From Leptodontidium sp. MPI-SDFR-AT-0119 (taxonomy: Eukaryota > Ascomycota > Leotiomycetes > Helotiales > Leptodontidiaceae), in the NCBI GenBank assembly GCA_020726505.1, contig JAHLEZ010000043.1, positions 186,001 to 250,000 on the forward strand: DNA of 64,000 nt, given 5' to 3'. Positions within the stretch are counted from its first letter, which is position 1. Every line of letters starts with the position of its first letter. The translations under genes and the position numbers were made by a program. Below, in pieces: positions 23,668 through 34,860 of this stretch. The notes beneath the pieces are model-generated. The model was not told the origin of the DNA and did not search any database. It worked only from the letters and a program-made list of their open reading frames with translations.

Positions 23668-26600
23668 ATGCCCGAACCAGCTACGCTGCCCACAAGATTC
23701 CCCGTCTGGTGCAGAGCAGTCTTTTCCTATACAGCAGAGGTATGGCAGATGGAGAGAGAGCAAGGTACCTATCTACAGATTCATGCGCTGACAATATACC
23801 ACAGACAAAACGCGATTTGGGCTTCATCGAAGGGGACTTGATAGAATGTCTGAATGCGGGGGATGGATCATGGTGGATGGGGAGACTATTCCGGGACAAA
23901 CGCATGCTGGGACATTTCCCTTCCAACTTCGTCGAAGTCCTCCCAGACAATTTCCGACCAACAGTCAGAACCTCGAGCCCGATGCCAGAACGTTCGCCCA
24001 GTACCAGTCCTTTCAATAACCCGACTGCTGCCAAACCGAAAACGAAGAGTGCTCGAAAACCCTTTCAATCCTATGCCCAACCAGATGTAGCAGCCCTAAA
24101 GAGAGCAGAGGCCCAGAAGAGGGAGGCAGAAAGACAAGCGGAGATGGAAGCACAAGCACAAGCAAGATCTCGAGGGCCTTCCCCAAGTCCGATGGGTGTT
24201 CATGACAATATTTCGAATGTACCGTCACCTCACGCTCGGGGCGGATACGGATCACGAGCACCTTCTCCTGCACCGCCGATGCATAATGGGTATAACTATC
24301 GAGCACCTTCTCCCGCACCCCCAATGCACAATAGTTATGGATCTCGAGCGCCGTCTCCTGCTCCACCATTGCACAATGGATATGGATATGGACATGGACC
24401 AAGTCGAGAACCTTCGCCACCTCCTCTCATGAATCACGGATATGGTTCTCGTGCTCCTTCGCCAGCACCATCATTCCAATACCGGCCCCATTCTCGTGCA
24501 GCATCTCCAAACCCACAATTCGACATTGGCTCGTCGCCCCCTCCTCCACCACCACCCCACCGAACTGCATACACTCCGCATGGGTCCACCAATTCTTTCG
24601 AGCAACGGCCAAATGGTTATCATACTCCACGAGCAGGATCTCCCTCTCCACCATCACCTAGAGAGTCCGGACTAACACCGTCCCCTCTTCGAAGTGCTAT
24701 GGACGATGTAATGTCATCCTTAGCTGATATGGGCATGTCTCGAGATACCAAGTCCCCCGACCTTCCTTTAGATCCCTGGTCTCCGGAAGCATTCGATCAA
24801 ACCTACGTCAAGGCGAGGAGAACTGCTCCTTTACGGCCCAACACGGCTATGGGCATTGGTTATGATGATGGCGACGAACTGTTCATGGGTTCTTCAAATT
24901 CTCGGCAGGGGGCCGACAAACCACCACCTCAGCTAAGTAACTATGTACAGAGGATGGAAAATCGACTGAACAAGATGCACACAAGTAGCCCCCGCCCAGC
25001 AGAGGATGATGACATACGACCAGACGTGCCCCCCAAAATGAATCAATACGCTCGACCAAAATCTTCCATGTCCGGTAGTGTAGCCTCAAGCCAACCCTCC
25101 AAATTACGACATCGGAAATCTGCCTACGATGTTGGCCGCTCAATGCTCGAGCGAACGTTTACAACAAAGACTAATTCTACGTCGGCATCTTCTGGAAACC
25201 GAAGCACAACAACGAATGGAAGCTCCAGTACGAATGCGACTGATCGAAGTTTGATGAGCGGCACTTCAGCTGGAGGTTTTTCATCCACTAGCGCGGGAAG
25301 TTTAGCGAGAAAAAAGGAGGCATTGCAAGGTCGAGCTCGGGCTCATAGTGCTTTCGGCTCGAGGAAAGACAAGTTCATGGGTATCAACGGCAGTCAAGTC
25401 GATTTTGGAAGCCGGCCAGAAACGCCAGTCACTGGAATTTCTTACCACAGCAGTCATGCGTCCGGACCTCCGAGAGCTCATTCCCAGGCTGGTTGGCATG
25501 GCTCGAACGCTGATTCGGACAGTATGCTTGGTGGCCTTGTTGCGCCAAAACCCAAGAAAAGCGGATTCTTCAAGAAGATTATCGAATCGGCGAAAACTGG
25601 GGCTGCCAGTGCGAGGAGCAGTATTGCTGTCGGGGAATCGCCTAGACCGCCAGTACCGAATAAAATAGCCAATGGAGTCTCGTCTATTGCAGGAGGCTAT
25701 GGGCATCACCATGGTCACCATGGTATCAATGCTGCTAATGAGATGGGTCTGGGTGGTGGAAACTCTGGTATCGACTGGGTTCAAGTGAGAAGAGATGTAA
25801 ATCGGTCCAACTCACTCAGTCGAATCGAGCGCGTCGAGCGCAAGGAGCGATGCCAAATGATGGATCATCCCGCAATTAGCCCCGTTGAGGAACTTTACGA
25901 GCAGTGCGACGGAGACGAGGGAGCGGATGGAAATCCAGTGGAGGAGCCAACAAACTTCCAGGCTGTTAATCTCAGCCTTGTCGACAAGAACGCAAGATTC
26001 ATCAACAGTCTTCCGCCAATGACTAATCCAGTCAGCTTAGCGACTGGATTTGTTTGTAGGCCATATCGAAGCGATGTTCAACGATTACGTGCAATATTCA
26101 CCTGGGTCAGCGAGAAGATCACCTGGGAGGAGGACTTCGAAAGCGAGCCGGATTCGAGGAGAGTCATACAGACAAAGCGAGGTTGCGCCGAAGAAGTTGC
26201 TATTCTTGTCATGGAGATGTGCGCTGCAGTTGGCGTTCATGCTGAAGTTGTTAGGGGGTACTTGAAGACACCCGGGGAAGTTACTGAGCTGGCAATTATG
26301 CCTCGTGCCAATCACTGGTGGAATGCTGTCATCGTGGACGGGGAATGGAGGATCATGGACTGTTCCCTTGCGGCTCCTTCTCATCCTCGCCGGGCGCTCT
26401 ACTCTAGTGGTAGTGGACAAATGGCTGAAAGCTGGTGGTTTTTGACACGACCCTCGGAAATCTGCTGGACTCACATTGCGGAGCAGCATCACCAACAGCA
26501 TCTTTGCCCGCCGATAGCCTACGAAATATTGTTGGCGCTTCCGTGCGCCTGCCCACCGTACTTCAAGAATGCCCTCGAAATGTCTGAATACGATACAAGT

Positions 26601-27416
26601 CTTGTGCGTGTGGAGGATCTTGAGCAGGTTCACGTCAAATTCACAGTTCCAGCGGACGTCGAATGTGTTGCAGAGGTTGAGGCAAGAGCATTTGAGCGAG
26701 ATGCTGATGGAGATTTCTTTGAAAGTGGAGATGTTGTGAGGAAGAGAGCTTTGTCTCAGGCGGAATGGATTGGAGGGCAGAAGCGATATACTGTCAAAGC
26801 TTTACTCCCTGGAGACGAAGGTCAGGGCATTTTGAAGATCTATGCTGGGAAGAGGGGCTTGATGCACTCGATCAAGGACATCCCTCATCCCCTCGCATTC
26901 GCCCTACCCATCATCCACACCGGCGACAATCCTCCTTACGAATTCGTCACGCGCCATCCAACTCCTCACGCTCAACGACATGATCTCTACGTCGCACAGC
27001 CGCAATGTCAACGGCTGGCCTTGAACAATACTTTTGTCTTCGCCATTCGCCAGCATCCATCTTCCTTGGGTGCCGCTTCTCCAAATCCTGGGGGAACATC
27101 TCCTATTCCCTTCATCCGCCCCAGCTCGGCAATGTCACTGAATAGTTCGTCGGCTTCAGGATCCAATCCAAGCACCACAAGCGCATTTGGTTCGAAGAAA
27201 CCCGCCAAGCTGGCAATTCAAGCCCCAGGTGGCAAAGTCCTGAGATTGATGAGGAAGGAAGAGAAATGCCAGAGTACAAGCTTGGCGATAGAGAAAGGGG
27301 ATGGAGGGACATGGGAAACGATCATCAAAGTTGGCGAGAAGGGAGTCTGGCGAGGCCTTGTCCTGGCGGATAGGAGTGCGAGATGGTGTGTATTCGCTGA
27401 GTGGACTTGTGTTTGA
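23668..27416 (+). CDS. cyk3: Cytokinesis protein 3 (CYK3) homologue: SH3 plus transglutaminase-like domain
   Basis: Exon 1 (23668-23739, MPEPATLPTRF..VFSYTAE) joins exon 2 (23805-27416) at phase 0 across a 65-nt intron that splits the SH3 domain. The product is about 1227 residues. SH3, residues about 14-75: A-V-F-S-Y-T-A-E, GFIEGDLIECL, SWWMGRL, GHFPSNFVEVL. A long Pro/Ser-rich disordered region follows with a 15-residue tandem repeat and poly-Pro runs. The transglutaminase-like domain, about residues 760-900, has RGCAEEVAIL, NHWWNAVIVDGEW and IMDCSLA, placing Cys, His and Asp in triad order. CYK3 proteins act at the division septum with actomyosin-ring and chitin-synthesis factors. ATG 23668 was chosen because it gives a complete SH3; the longer frame from 23550 would read through the intron. 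Confidence 0.93.
24243..24480 (+). repeat. In-frame 45-bp tandem repeat in the CYK3-type gene
   Basis: Three near-perfect copies of the 15-residue unit GYGSRAPSPAPPMHN run from 24243 to 24377, then a diverged copy with REPSPPP and a final GYGSRAPSPAP. The units encode SPAP-type proline motifs that could bind SH3 domains. Copies differ at synonymous and replacement sites, so the array is not a recent slippage product. Confidence 0.8.
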
Positions 27417-28971
27417 AAGGTTAGGAAACACAAGAATAATAGCCACGTTTTGATGGGGACTAGTAGAGGGGAAATTCAAGATGGGAGTCAAGGGGAGAGA
27501 TGGCTGGTGGGTGCATTTGTCTGGCGTTTTTTTATTCTGGCGGGAGGGATTGGCAGCTGGGTGATGGTGGAGAGCATGTGGCAAGGTTCATGTCATGTAC
27601 AACAAAAGCATTTTGATTTGGCGTACTTCGAGACTTGGAGAGAAGAGTATGTAGGAGTAAGAATAGGAAAGTTCTCGGGGTGATCATACCTTGGGGTTGG
27701 AATGATGATTGTGGTTACTTCAGATTTATCGCTTTGAGCTCCGTCGATTTTGGGTTATGAATCTGAGTGAGATGTTCTTATGCTGTAGCGTTTATTGCGT
27801 GTTGTCTGTATGTAGTGTTTATTGTACTGTTTAGTAGGAGGTGAAAGTTTTGTAAGAAACATATGTAAGTTCTGTTGTTTCATTCAGTGTCTCGATTGGA
27901 AAGTTTGTAAAAAGTCGGATGTTTTGATTTTGGGGGGAAATGCACAGAGCATGAGGGTGGATCCTTGGAGTCTTGAACTACTTCTCTACTTATTGTAAAT
28001 GGCACATTGAGAAGACATTAAATTTATTCGGCCAGGTCCCTTTTTCGGTGGTTTTTACTCTTGTCTTGGTTTTTATCTTTAGCTTTCCTTTTCCGGATTG
28101 TGGTAATCTCCACACCAGGCTCTCTCTCATTGGTTGATACTGTTTTCCCCATTCCTCATCGTGTCTCACCTAACTATTACTTGAGTGTGAGAGAGATATA
28201 AAAGCCTTCAGAACCTGACCCTCTCCCCGTACTTCTCGAATTATACCTACAGTACCTACTCGTTTCCTTAATCATCTTCAGCTCCAATCTACAATCTACA
28301 CAACTCTCTTTCTTCACTTCCCCCTTTCGTCATCCCTGCATCCACGCCCGCTCGACCCTGGATGACCTGACCCTGACTAACGACCACCGAACTCAACTCT
28401 GACAGCACCAACGGCGACGCGTCCATCCGTCCCACGCCGTCTCGAATCCCCTTCCCCTAACAGACTAAGGCGTACTCGGCATCCCGGGCCCACAATCCAG
28501 ATCATCTTACCAATCATATCATAAAATCCGACCCTCGCATCAAGCTGAAACGAGATTAGATCACCCTGTCAGAAGAATAACTGGTGGAGCTAGACTCGAA
28601 AGGGGAAGTGGTTACGTGGGGCGAGGGGTGGGAATACGAGTTTCGGAGTGATTTTGAGGGAGGGAGAGAGGTAAGGTGTGAATATCTTCATTCTTTGAAT
28701 GAGTGAGTGAGTGAGCGAGCGATTGAAGCTGAACCAGAAGGGAAGGAACGGGAATTGTTGGAGTGTATTCATATTCATCCTCACGTGATGCGACGGTGTA
28801 TTTGAGGACAGGATCTGGGTTTTCTCACAGCGAGCGGCCAGCGCTGTGCTTTCTTTTATCCCTTTGTTTGTTTGGTAGACTACTGGTGGGTTGGTGGACT
28901 GGTTTCAAGGGAGAACAGAACAGCGCTGAAGAGATTGGCGCAAAGGAAGGAGACGATATAGGGAGACAGAC
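27417..28971. other. Gene-free 1.55 kb, long leader of the next gene
   Basis: Contains the CYK3 3' region, then an A/T-rich part, then a TATA-like site at 28197 followed by a C/T-rich stretch that looks like a transcription start region. The remaining ~770 bp would be a long 5' leader, possibly with an intron. A GAGT run (28698-28720) is a short simple repeat. Confidence 0.5.
28197..28203 (+). promoter_or_regulatory. TATA-like box (TATAAAA)
   Basis: TATAAAA followed about 30-100 bp later by pyrimidine-rich sequence. It is the clearest TATA-like site upstream of the membrane-protein gene starting at 28972; position relative to the true transcription start is inferred. Confidence 0.35.
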
Positions 28972-31652
28972 ATGCAGGACGGAGGATGGCGTCCTCAGAT
29001 CCGTGGCGAGGGGAATTGGACAGCGAAAGAAGATGAAGAGATCTTGTTAGCTGATCGGCGGTCCTCTGATAGTGGGAGTGGGAGTCGGAATGAGAATGGG
29101 AATGGGCGATTGAGTGAAAGGGGCGAAAATGAAGATAGGGATGGATTTGAAAAAGAGGGCGAGGATGAGGATGAGGATGAGTATAGGGACGAAGGAGAAG
29201 GGGAAGGCTCGAGGAGGGGTCTGAGTAGGAGTACCAAGGGCACTATTTGGGTTGTTCTTATGACGATGAGTACGCTTATCGGGAGGAGGATTTTGAGAGG
29301 GGGTTTTCGTGAGTTCTTTCTTTCGATTCTTTATTTTCTTGTCTCTTATGGGTTGGTTGGGTTCTACGAGTGTGGGGTGGGATGGGATGGGATGAGATGA
29401 GATGGGACCAGGCGATCTGAGTTGAGTTAATTGATGCACCTGCTAACAATTTTGTAGCATATCGTGAGTACAACTTCAAGTCATGAAGACAGTCTTGATC
29501 CTCAATTCAAGTTCGGAAATACTTGTGCATTTCTGACAACATCCCAGCCTTCTTCCTTGTGCTACTCACACAGCTCATCGCCTGGATCCTAGTTGCGTTC
29601 CTCGCCTTTCTAGTTCAATTAAAACGGTTCAGTACAAAATCAGCAAAATCACAAGAAGCATCAGAAGGTTATTCTTGGTTGGCGACTATCTTCATCATTT
29701 TCAGGGCACTGCTCGCTTCGTCAATTTCTGGCGTTGCGGCTCTGTGTGGTGCATTGGCTCTACTACATAGTCCGAATCTACCGGTCCTGGCTATGCTGCC
29801 TGTGAGTCTACCTCCTCGCAAAGTTGTGAAGTCGCTGACATGTATCCAGATTGTAACATATGTCTTCGACAGCTTCTTATTTCGTCTAGCATATGTCCTC
29901 CGCCTGTTCCCTCGGGACCAAAGCACTTCCGCTAGGAAAGCATATAAGGTCATCTTCGTCCTTGCATGCTCAATCCCTCCGATATTATTCGATTACAGAC
30001 TCAACATCCGAAGTCTGTTCGTCGCTGTGGCTGGATTCGCTCTTCTCAGTCTTTCGAAAGTCATCTCCAAGACTGGGCCTAAATTTGAAAGGAAAGGAAA
30101 TGGAACTGGAAGATGGGATACCCCTCTACATTTCTACCTACTACAGGGTATAGCTCCACTGGTCATCTCCTGGATGGCTGCGTCCAAGTATGAAAATGTG
30201 ATTGCGGCTCACCACGCCTTCACTACCTGGACTTGGGGATATGGCCTCTTAAATCTCGCCCCAGGTGTTCTCCTACAACAACTCTTCGTCGCTTCCATGA
30301 ACAGTGCACATCCGTTTGTATCCGAAGTACATGTTGGAGGTGCATTGGAAGAACCAACCGAAAAAGCAACAGATGCCATTGCCAGTACTCTCCAAGCCGG
30401 TTTCTGGACTGTTATCATAGGCGTTCTGGGCCAGGAGAAGAACTTCATCGATTGGATCCAGGTCATCGCTTTCACTCTCATCTACGTCGTCTGTGTCGGC
30501 CCAAAGCACATCGGTTACTATCCACCTCGCCTCTTAAATATCGTCTCCAGAATATTTCGCCGGAGACAACTCCCACTCCATCCAGAACCTTGGCAATTCG
30601 CTTTCTTCCTCGTCACCACTACTGTCGTCTTCGCTATCGTCATCAGTTGCAATGTGATGTTCTGGGTCGACACAGTAGCCTACAACCGCAATCTTAAGAC
30701 CTGGCTTGGACCCAAAACCCTCAACCTCGACACAATGTATCGACCACCTCAACTCCGCTCCTTTGATATCATAATCGCCCACTCAGAAGGCGACCCCGTG
30801 TCCACAATCTCCGACCTAATCTCAACATTCACCACCCACCACTTCATCCGCAACCTCAACCCTCGCGTAACGGTTTACAGCAAAGACCCGACTATTAACA
30901 TATCCACCCCCGCAGCCGCGAGTCTCAAAGGCGCTTTTGAAGGCGATCTCTCCATGCAAACCCTCCGCAACTCAGGCGGCGTCCCAGCAACCTTCCTCCA
31001 CCACATCCTCTACAGCTGGTCTTTCATGCCCGTGCAAACCCTCTTCCTCTCCACCGCCTCAACCAACCCCCTCACACTCCCCCTCCACCAAAACCGCCTC
31101 TCGGACTACTTCACCCCCATGGGCTTCCCCCTACCCGACGCCCTCCCCAAATCCGGATTCCTCAGTCTCGGCGAGCAGGAATCCTGCTGGTGCGGCCAAT
31201 GTTTCGACTCCCTAGGCTGGGAAGACACTTTCCACCTCGTCCCATCCATGTGGTCCGCCGCTCGCCCCGGCAGTCCGAGCTGCGAATCCGTCCTCCTCAC
31301 CTACGGCAACAATTTCATCGCGTCGGCGGCGCGGATCCGAGGCACCAAGAAAGATGTCTGGCAGATGCTGTATGATGGGCTCGTGGATACGAATCTTGAG
31401 AATGCGTGGGCGCATAAGAAGGAGAAGATGCCGATCGTGCTGCCTGGTGAGGAGGGGAGGGGGAGGTTCAGACCTGGTGCGGTTTATGGTGTCAAGGATA
31501 GTTTGGAGAGGCCGTATCTGGGGATGACGATTGAGAGGTTGTGGGGCGTGTTGTTGCAGTGTAGTACGCCTGAGATTGCGTGGGCGTGTCCTGCGTTAGA
31601 GGTGGGCTGGAGGATTGGTGGGAGGAGAGAGGATTGTGGGTGTATTGAGTAG
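28972..31652 (+). CDS. Multipass membrane protein with DUF3431-like C-terminal domain
   Basis: Exons 28972-29308, 29458-29463 (6 nt), 29548-29801 and 29850-31652. The N-terminus is hydrophilic and very acidic (EKEGEDEDEDEYRDEGEG), followed by roughly nine hydrophobic segments (FFLVLLTQLIAWILVAFLAF, VIFVLACSIPPILF, FAFFLVTTTVVFAIVISCNV and others). The membrane part has a drug/metabolite-transporter-like look. After residue ~480 a soluble domain has DIIIAHSEGD, LRNSGGVPATFLHHILYSW and a Cys pair CWCGQC, resembling DUF3431, a fungal domain of unknown function thought to be glycosyltransferase-like. The microexon joins ...RGGF to PFFLV as F-P-Y-P-F. The 48-nt intron at 29802-29849 is in frame and without stops, but has GTGAGT, CTGAC and CAG signals. 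Function unknown. Confidence 0.82.
29458..29463 (+). other. Predicted 6-nt microexon (CATATC)
   Basis: TTTTGTAG precedes and GTGAGT follows these six bases. Exon 1 ends at phase 1 and exon 3 starts at phase 1; a 6-nt insert keeps frame and supplies Pro-Tyr. Skipping it would also keep frame, so its use needs transcript evidence. Confidence 0.6.
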
Positions 31653-32501
31653 AGTTGTGAGGGTGGAGATTGGAGATTGGAATGGAGATGGGATGGGGAT
31701 GATATGGGAAGATAGATAGATGTTTGGATGTACGAATAGACTAGACAGTTCTCTTTTTTTCTTCTTTTTTTTGTCTTTTGTATCTGTTTGGATTCTTTGG
31801 CGCAATGGCTAAGAGCATCTCGAGCATTTTCTGGGATTAAAAGCGATGGCTTGAGCATGAGCGAGCATGTACGAAATGATACTTAGACCGAGATAATGCA
31901 TTTATTGACGATGGCCCGCCTGCTTTGGGAGCATTCAAGTTTATTCAATGTACAAGTAGGTTGAATTACAGGTGAGTACAGACCATTGTTGAATAACACC
32001 ATCAACAGCTACGCTATAATGTATAGCGGGTGTATCTCTGACAAGTACTGACGAAACTCAAATGCCATGCATGTATTTTGCCCGGTGGCTCAGAGCATAA
32101 CTGAGATAATAATGCACACATCCTAGTATCCTCATCGGCACCGAAGGGTAAAAGAGGTCTTTGATCCGGGCTATGGCTAATAAATGCAATCGAACTCCGA
32201 AATTTAAGTAAGGACCCCTACCAACAGTAACAGCAACAGAGCGGGGAAAACAAAATTCGCTTCTCTCGGTAAACTTAATCTGCCTTGCATCGTTGTATCT
32301 AACGTTAAAAGTATAAGATTTCCGAAGCTTTGTTGTCCTCCAATTGTCCAACTCCAGTGCGAAACCCACGTGCCAAATATATAATGTCTACTTGCTTGGA
32401 TATGGTTGGAGATTCGGCATTTCCAATCTGGTGATTCACCGAACACGTCCGTTGTCAATAGTAGGTAGGCCGTGCGGGGTGTCAAAGGGCTCGTGCGATT
32501 T
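31653..32501. other. Gene-free stretch downstream of the membrane protein gene
   Basis: T-rich 3' region near 31745-31790, then sequence with no coding signal. It borders the direct repeat that starts at 32502. Confidence 0.5.
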
Positions 32502-32820
32502 AACCTGTGTGCTAGCCTTGCCAGCACGACCCCGAAAGCTCCTCTCTTCAGCATTACTAGTATTCTTTTTAATCTAATACTACATTAAGGTACTTAATAA
32601 ACATAATACTTCTAAACCAATTACAAGGCACTAGCGTGCCTTGCTGAGGGGTGCCCTAGCCAAAAGAGAGCTAGGAGGCACGAAGGTACAAGAAGTAATC
32701 GAAGCTCTTAGTCCTCTCTAATTGGACCCCGTCAAATGGAAGTTAACAGCCCCATTATGTAACTACAATTCCAATAACGACTACTGGAAAAAGCCCTTTT
32801 TATGCAATGCCAGCAAAGGG
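32502..32820 (+). repeat. Direct repeat, copy 1
   Basis: Begins AACCTGTGTGCTAGCC and ends ..GCAATGCCAGCA; repeated with substitutions at 32877-33177. The blocks GACCCCGAAAGCTCCTCTCT and AATCGAAGCTCTTAGTCCTC are identical in both copies. Many differences are C/T or G/A. Copy 1 contains a perfect hairpin (CAAGGCAC-TAGC-GTGCCTTG). No coding potential. It could be a diverged solo-LTR pair or part of a non-autonomous element. Confidence 0.85.
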
Positions 32821-32876
32821 CTTTGCAATGGTGATTTGGTATTGCGAATCATTCTGCCATGGATTCTGCCACGTAG

Positions 32877-33177
32877 AACCTGTGTGCTAGCCTAGCCAGC
32901 ACGACCCCGAAAGCTCCTCTCTTTAGTATTATTGCACTTCTTAATCTAAACTACCATAAGGTAATTAGTAAGTAAACACTTATAAAACGTTTACAAGGCA
33001 CGCAACTCCTCAGACTCGTTAACGAGAGCCAGGAGGTACGAAGGTACAAGAAGTAATCGAAGCTCTTAGTCCTCTCTAATTGGACCCCGTTAAATGGAAG
33101 TTAACAGCCCCGTTATGTAACTACAACTCTAATAACGACTACTAGAAAAAGCACTTTTTTTGCAGTGCCAGCAGGGC
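32877..33177 (+). repeat. Direct repeat, copy 2
   Basis: Same orientation as copy 1, separated from it by 56 bp, and ending about 170 bp before the start codon of the next gene. The middle third is the most diverged part, and the hairpin of copy 1 is lost. Confidence 0.85.
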
Positions 33178-33349
33178 GGCGACAAAAAACAAAAACTTAC
33201 CCCGCACCTCCGTGTATATTTATCCCCGCATCCACCAAACAACCTCCTCCTCCCTGATCCGTCGCTCACCACCAACCAGCCAACTATCTGGGAGCTTCAA
33301 GACCACTGCACTGCACTCCACAGGAAGAGACAAGAGAAATCAAGACAGA

Positions 33350-34282
33350 ATGCATATCTCATCTCTCCTCCCCACCCTCCTCCTCCTCCTCCTCCCAAGC
33401 ACAAGCCTAAGCAACGCAGCCAGCCTCCGCCTCCGCTCCATAACCTGGAACATCCGCTTCGCAACCTCCTCCCCGGGCACGAACGAAAAACCATGGTGGA
33501 CCACCCTCTGCCCCAGCCAGCCCGACCAATGCCGAATGCCACACGTGCAATCCCTCCTCTCCAGAGCATCCTCCTCCCCCTCAACCGCAAACCCAACAAT
33601 AATCGGCCTCCAAGAAGTCCTCTCCAACCAACTAAGCGACGTGAAATCCGGCCTGGGCCCCGCCTGGGCCCATCTAGGCGTCGGTCGCAACGACGGCGTT
33701 GCAGCTGGGGAATTCAGCCCTATCCTCTACCGAACAGATACCTTCCGCGTTTTGTTCAGTGAGACGAAATGGCTCTCGCCTACTCCGGACGTGGTATCTT
33801 CCGGGTGGGGAGCGGCTCATAGACGGATTGTTACGATAGGTGTATTCGAGCATATCGCAACCAAGAAGCGCTTTCTGGCTGCTAACACGCATCTTGACGA
33901 TGTGAGCTCCATGGCTCGGACCGAGGGGATTAAAGTCGTCGTGGCGCGCATCGAGGCTGCTCGGGCGATGTACGGGAATTCTCTCGGCGTGGTACTGACG
34001 GGCGATTTCAATTCCGAGCCGAATGCTGATGCGTATGCCACTTTGAAGGGATTGAGGTATCTAACCGAGGTCTGGGAGACGGGCGCCACGAGGCTGGGCC
34101 CGAACAAGTTGACGTTTACGGGGTTTACGACGACGGGCGTTAGTAGGATTGATTATTGCTGGGTGGGACCTGTGGGGGAGCGCAAGGTTACGGTGCAGCA
34201 GTTTGAGATTTGGGGGAATGTTGTGGGGGGTGTTATTGCTAGTGATCATAGAGCTGTGGTTACGGATTTGACCATCGTGTAG
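33350..34282 (+). CDS. Secreted endonuclease/exonuclease/phosphatase family protein
   Basis: A single exon of 310 residues. ATG 33350 was chosen because it starts a clear signal peptide (MHISSLLPTLLLLLLPSTSL); the frame is open further upstream from 33212. EEP-fold motifs are in order: ITWNIRF (metal-binding Asn), IIGLQEVL (Glu89), NTHLDD (His), TGDFNSEP (Asp219, Asn221), RIDYCWV (Asp) and ASDHRAVV (Asp299, His300). These are the metal and catalytic residues of the DNase I-like superfamily. Substrate could be a nucleic acid or a phosphoester such as an inositol phosphate or sphingolipid; secretion suggests an extracellular role. Third-position C/G use is strong in the 5' half, giving long open shadow frames on both strands. 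Confidence 0.88.
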   Translation: MHISSLLPTLLLLLLPSTSLSNAASLRLRSITWNIRFATSSPGTNEKPWWTTLCPSQPDQCRMPHVQSLLSRASSSPSTANPTIIGLQEVLSNQLSDVKSGLGPAWAHLGVGRNDGVAAGEFSPILYRTDTFRVLFSETKWLSPTPDVVSSGWGAAHRRIVTIGVFEHIATKKRFLAANTHLDDVSSMARTEGIKVVVARIEAARAMYGNSLGVVLTGDFNSEPNADAYATLKGLRYLTEVWETGATRLGPNKLTFTGFTTTGVSRIDYCWVGPVGERKVTVQQFEIWGNVVGGVIASDHRAVVTDLTIV

Positions 34283-34362
34283 TGGGGAGGATGGTCCAGG
34301 GAGGGAGGTAATATGAAGTCTTAATGTAATGTTGATCGCTTTGTTTGTTTTCGCTTAAGGGT

Positions 34363-34638
34363 ACCAGGGGTGGTCAGATCTCACGACGGATTTGTTAGCC
34401 AGAATTCGGCCCCGAAAATCGAGTGTTAAAGAATATTACAGTAACGTAACGATTTATTTAAACTTCTAGTTAACACAAATAATTAAGAGCATACACAAGT
34501 ACATAATATTTTAATTTCATTAGTTTAAATTGATTCTTTGGCTTTATAAAAGGTTACAAAATTATAGATTTTTGGTGAGGATTCGGTCATTTGGATGACT
34601 AAAGTTGAAATCCGTCGTGAGATCTGACCACCCCTGGT
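34363..34638. mobile_element. 276-bp MITE-like element with 31-bp perfect terminal inverted repeats
   Basis: The arm at 34363-34393 (ACCAGGGGTGGTCAGATCTC...) is the exact reverse complement of 34608-34638. The interior is AT-rich with no coding frame, typical of a non-autonomous DNA transposon. TA stands at the left edge (34362-34363) but TG at the right, so a TA target duplication is only weakly supported. Confidence 0.85.
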
Positions 34639-34860
34639 GGGGGTTTAGTGAGAGTGCTTGAAAACAACATTCAGCCGCCTTGATGACGAATGAGGAGACT
34701 CCATTGGTGCTGATCAATTAGTCTTCTCCAATATCAAACTTGACCCTGAAACAGAGTTGGGCCAACCTTCAACAAAGGCGCATTACTCAAGCCATTCAGG
34801 TCCAGCCTTCATACTATCATGCCGTCGGCTCTTGATGCCTTTCACTTACTCCGTCCTTGG

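Noticed and set aside
31790..31870. Possible tRNA-like segment (TTTGGCGCAATGGCTAAGAG..)
   Set aside because: D-arm-like start, but no matching acceptor, anticodon or T stems.
33160..33762. 200-codon Pro/Arg-rich plus-strand frame
   Set aside because: Overlaps the EEP gene in another frame, and its low-complexity composition reflects the C-rich third positions of the real gene.
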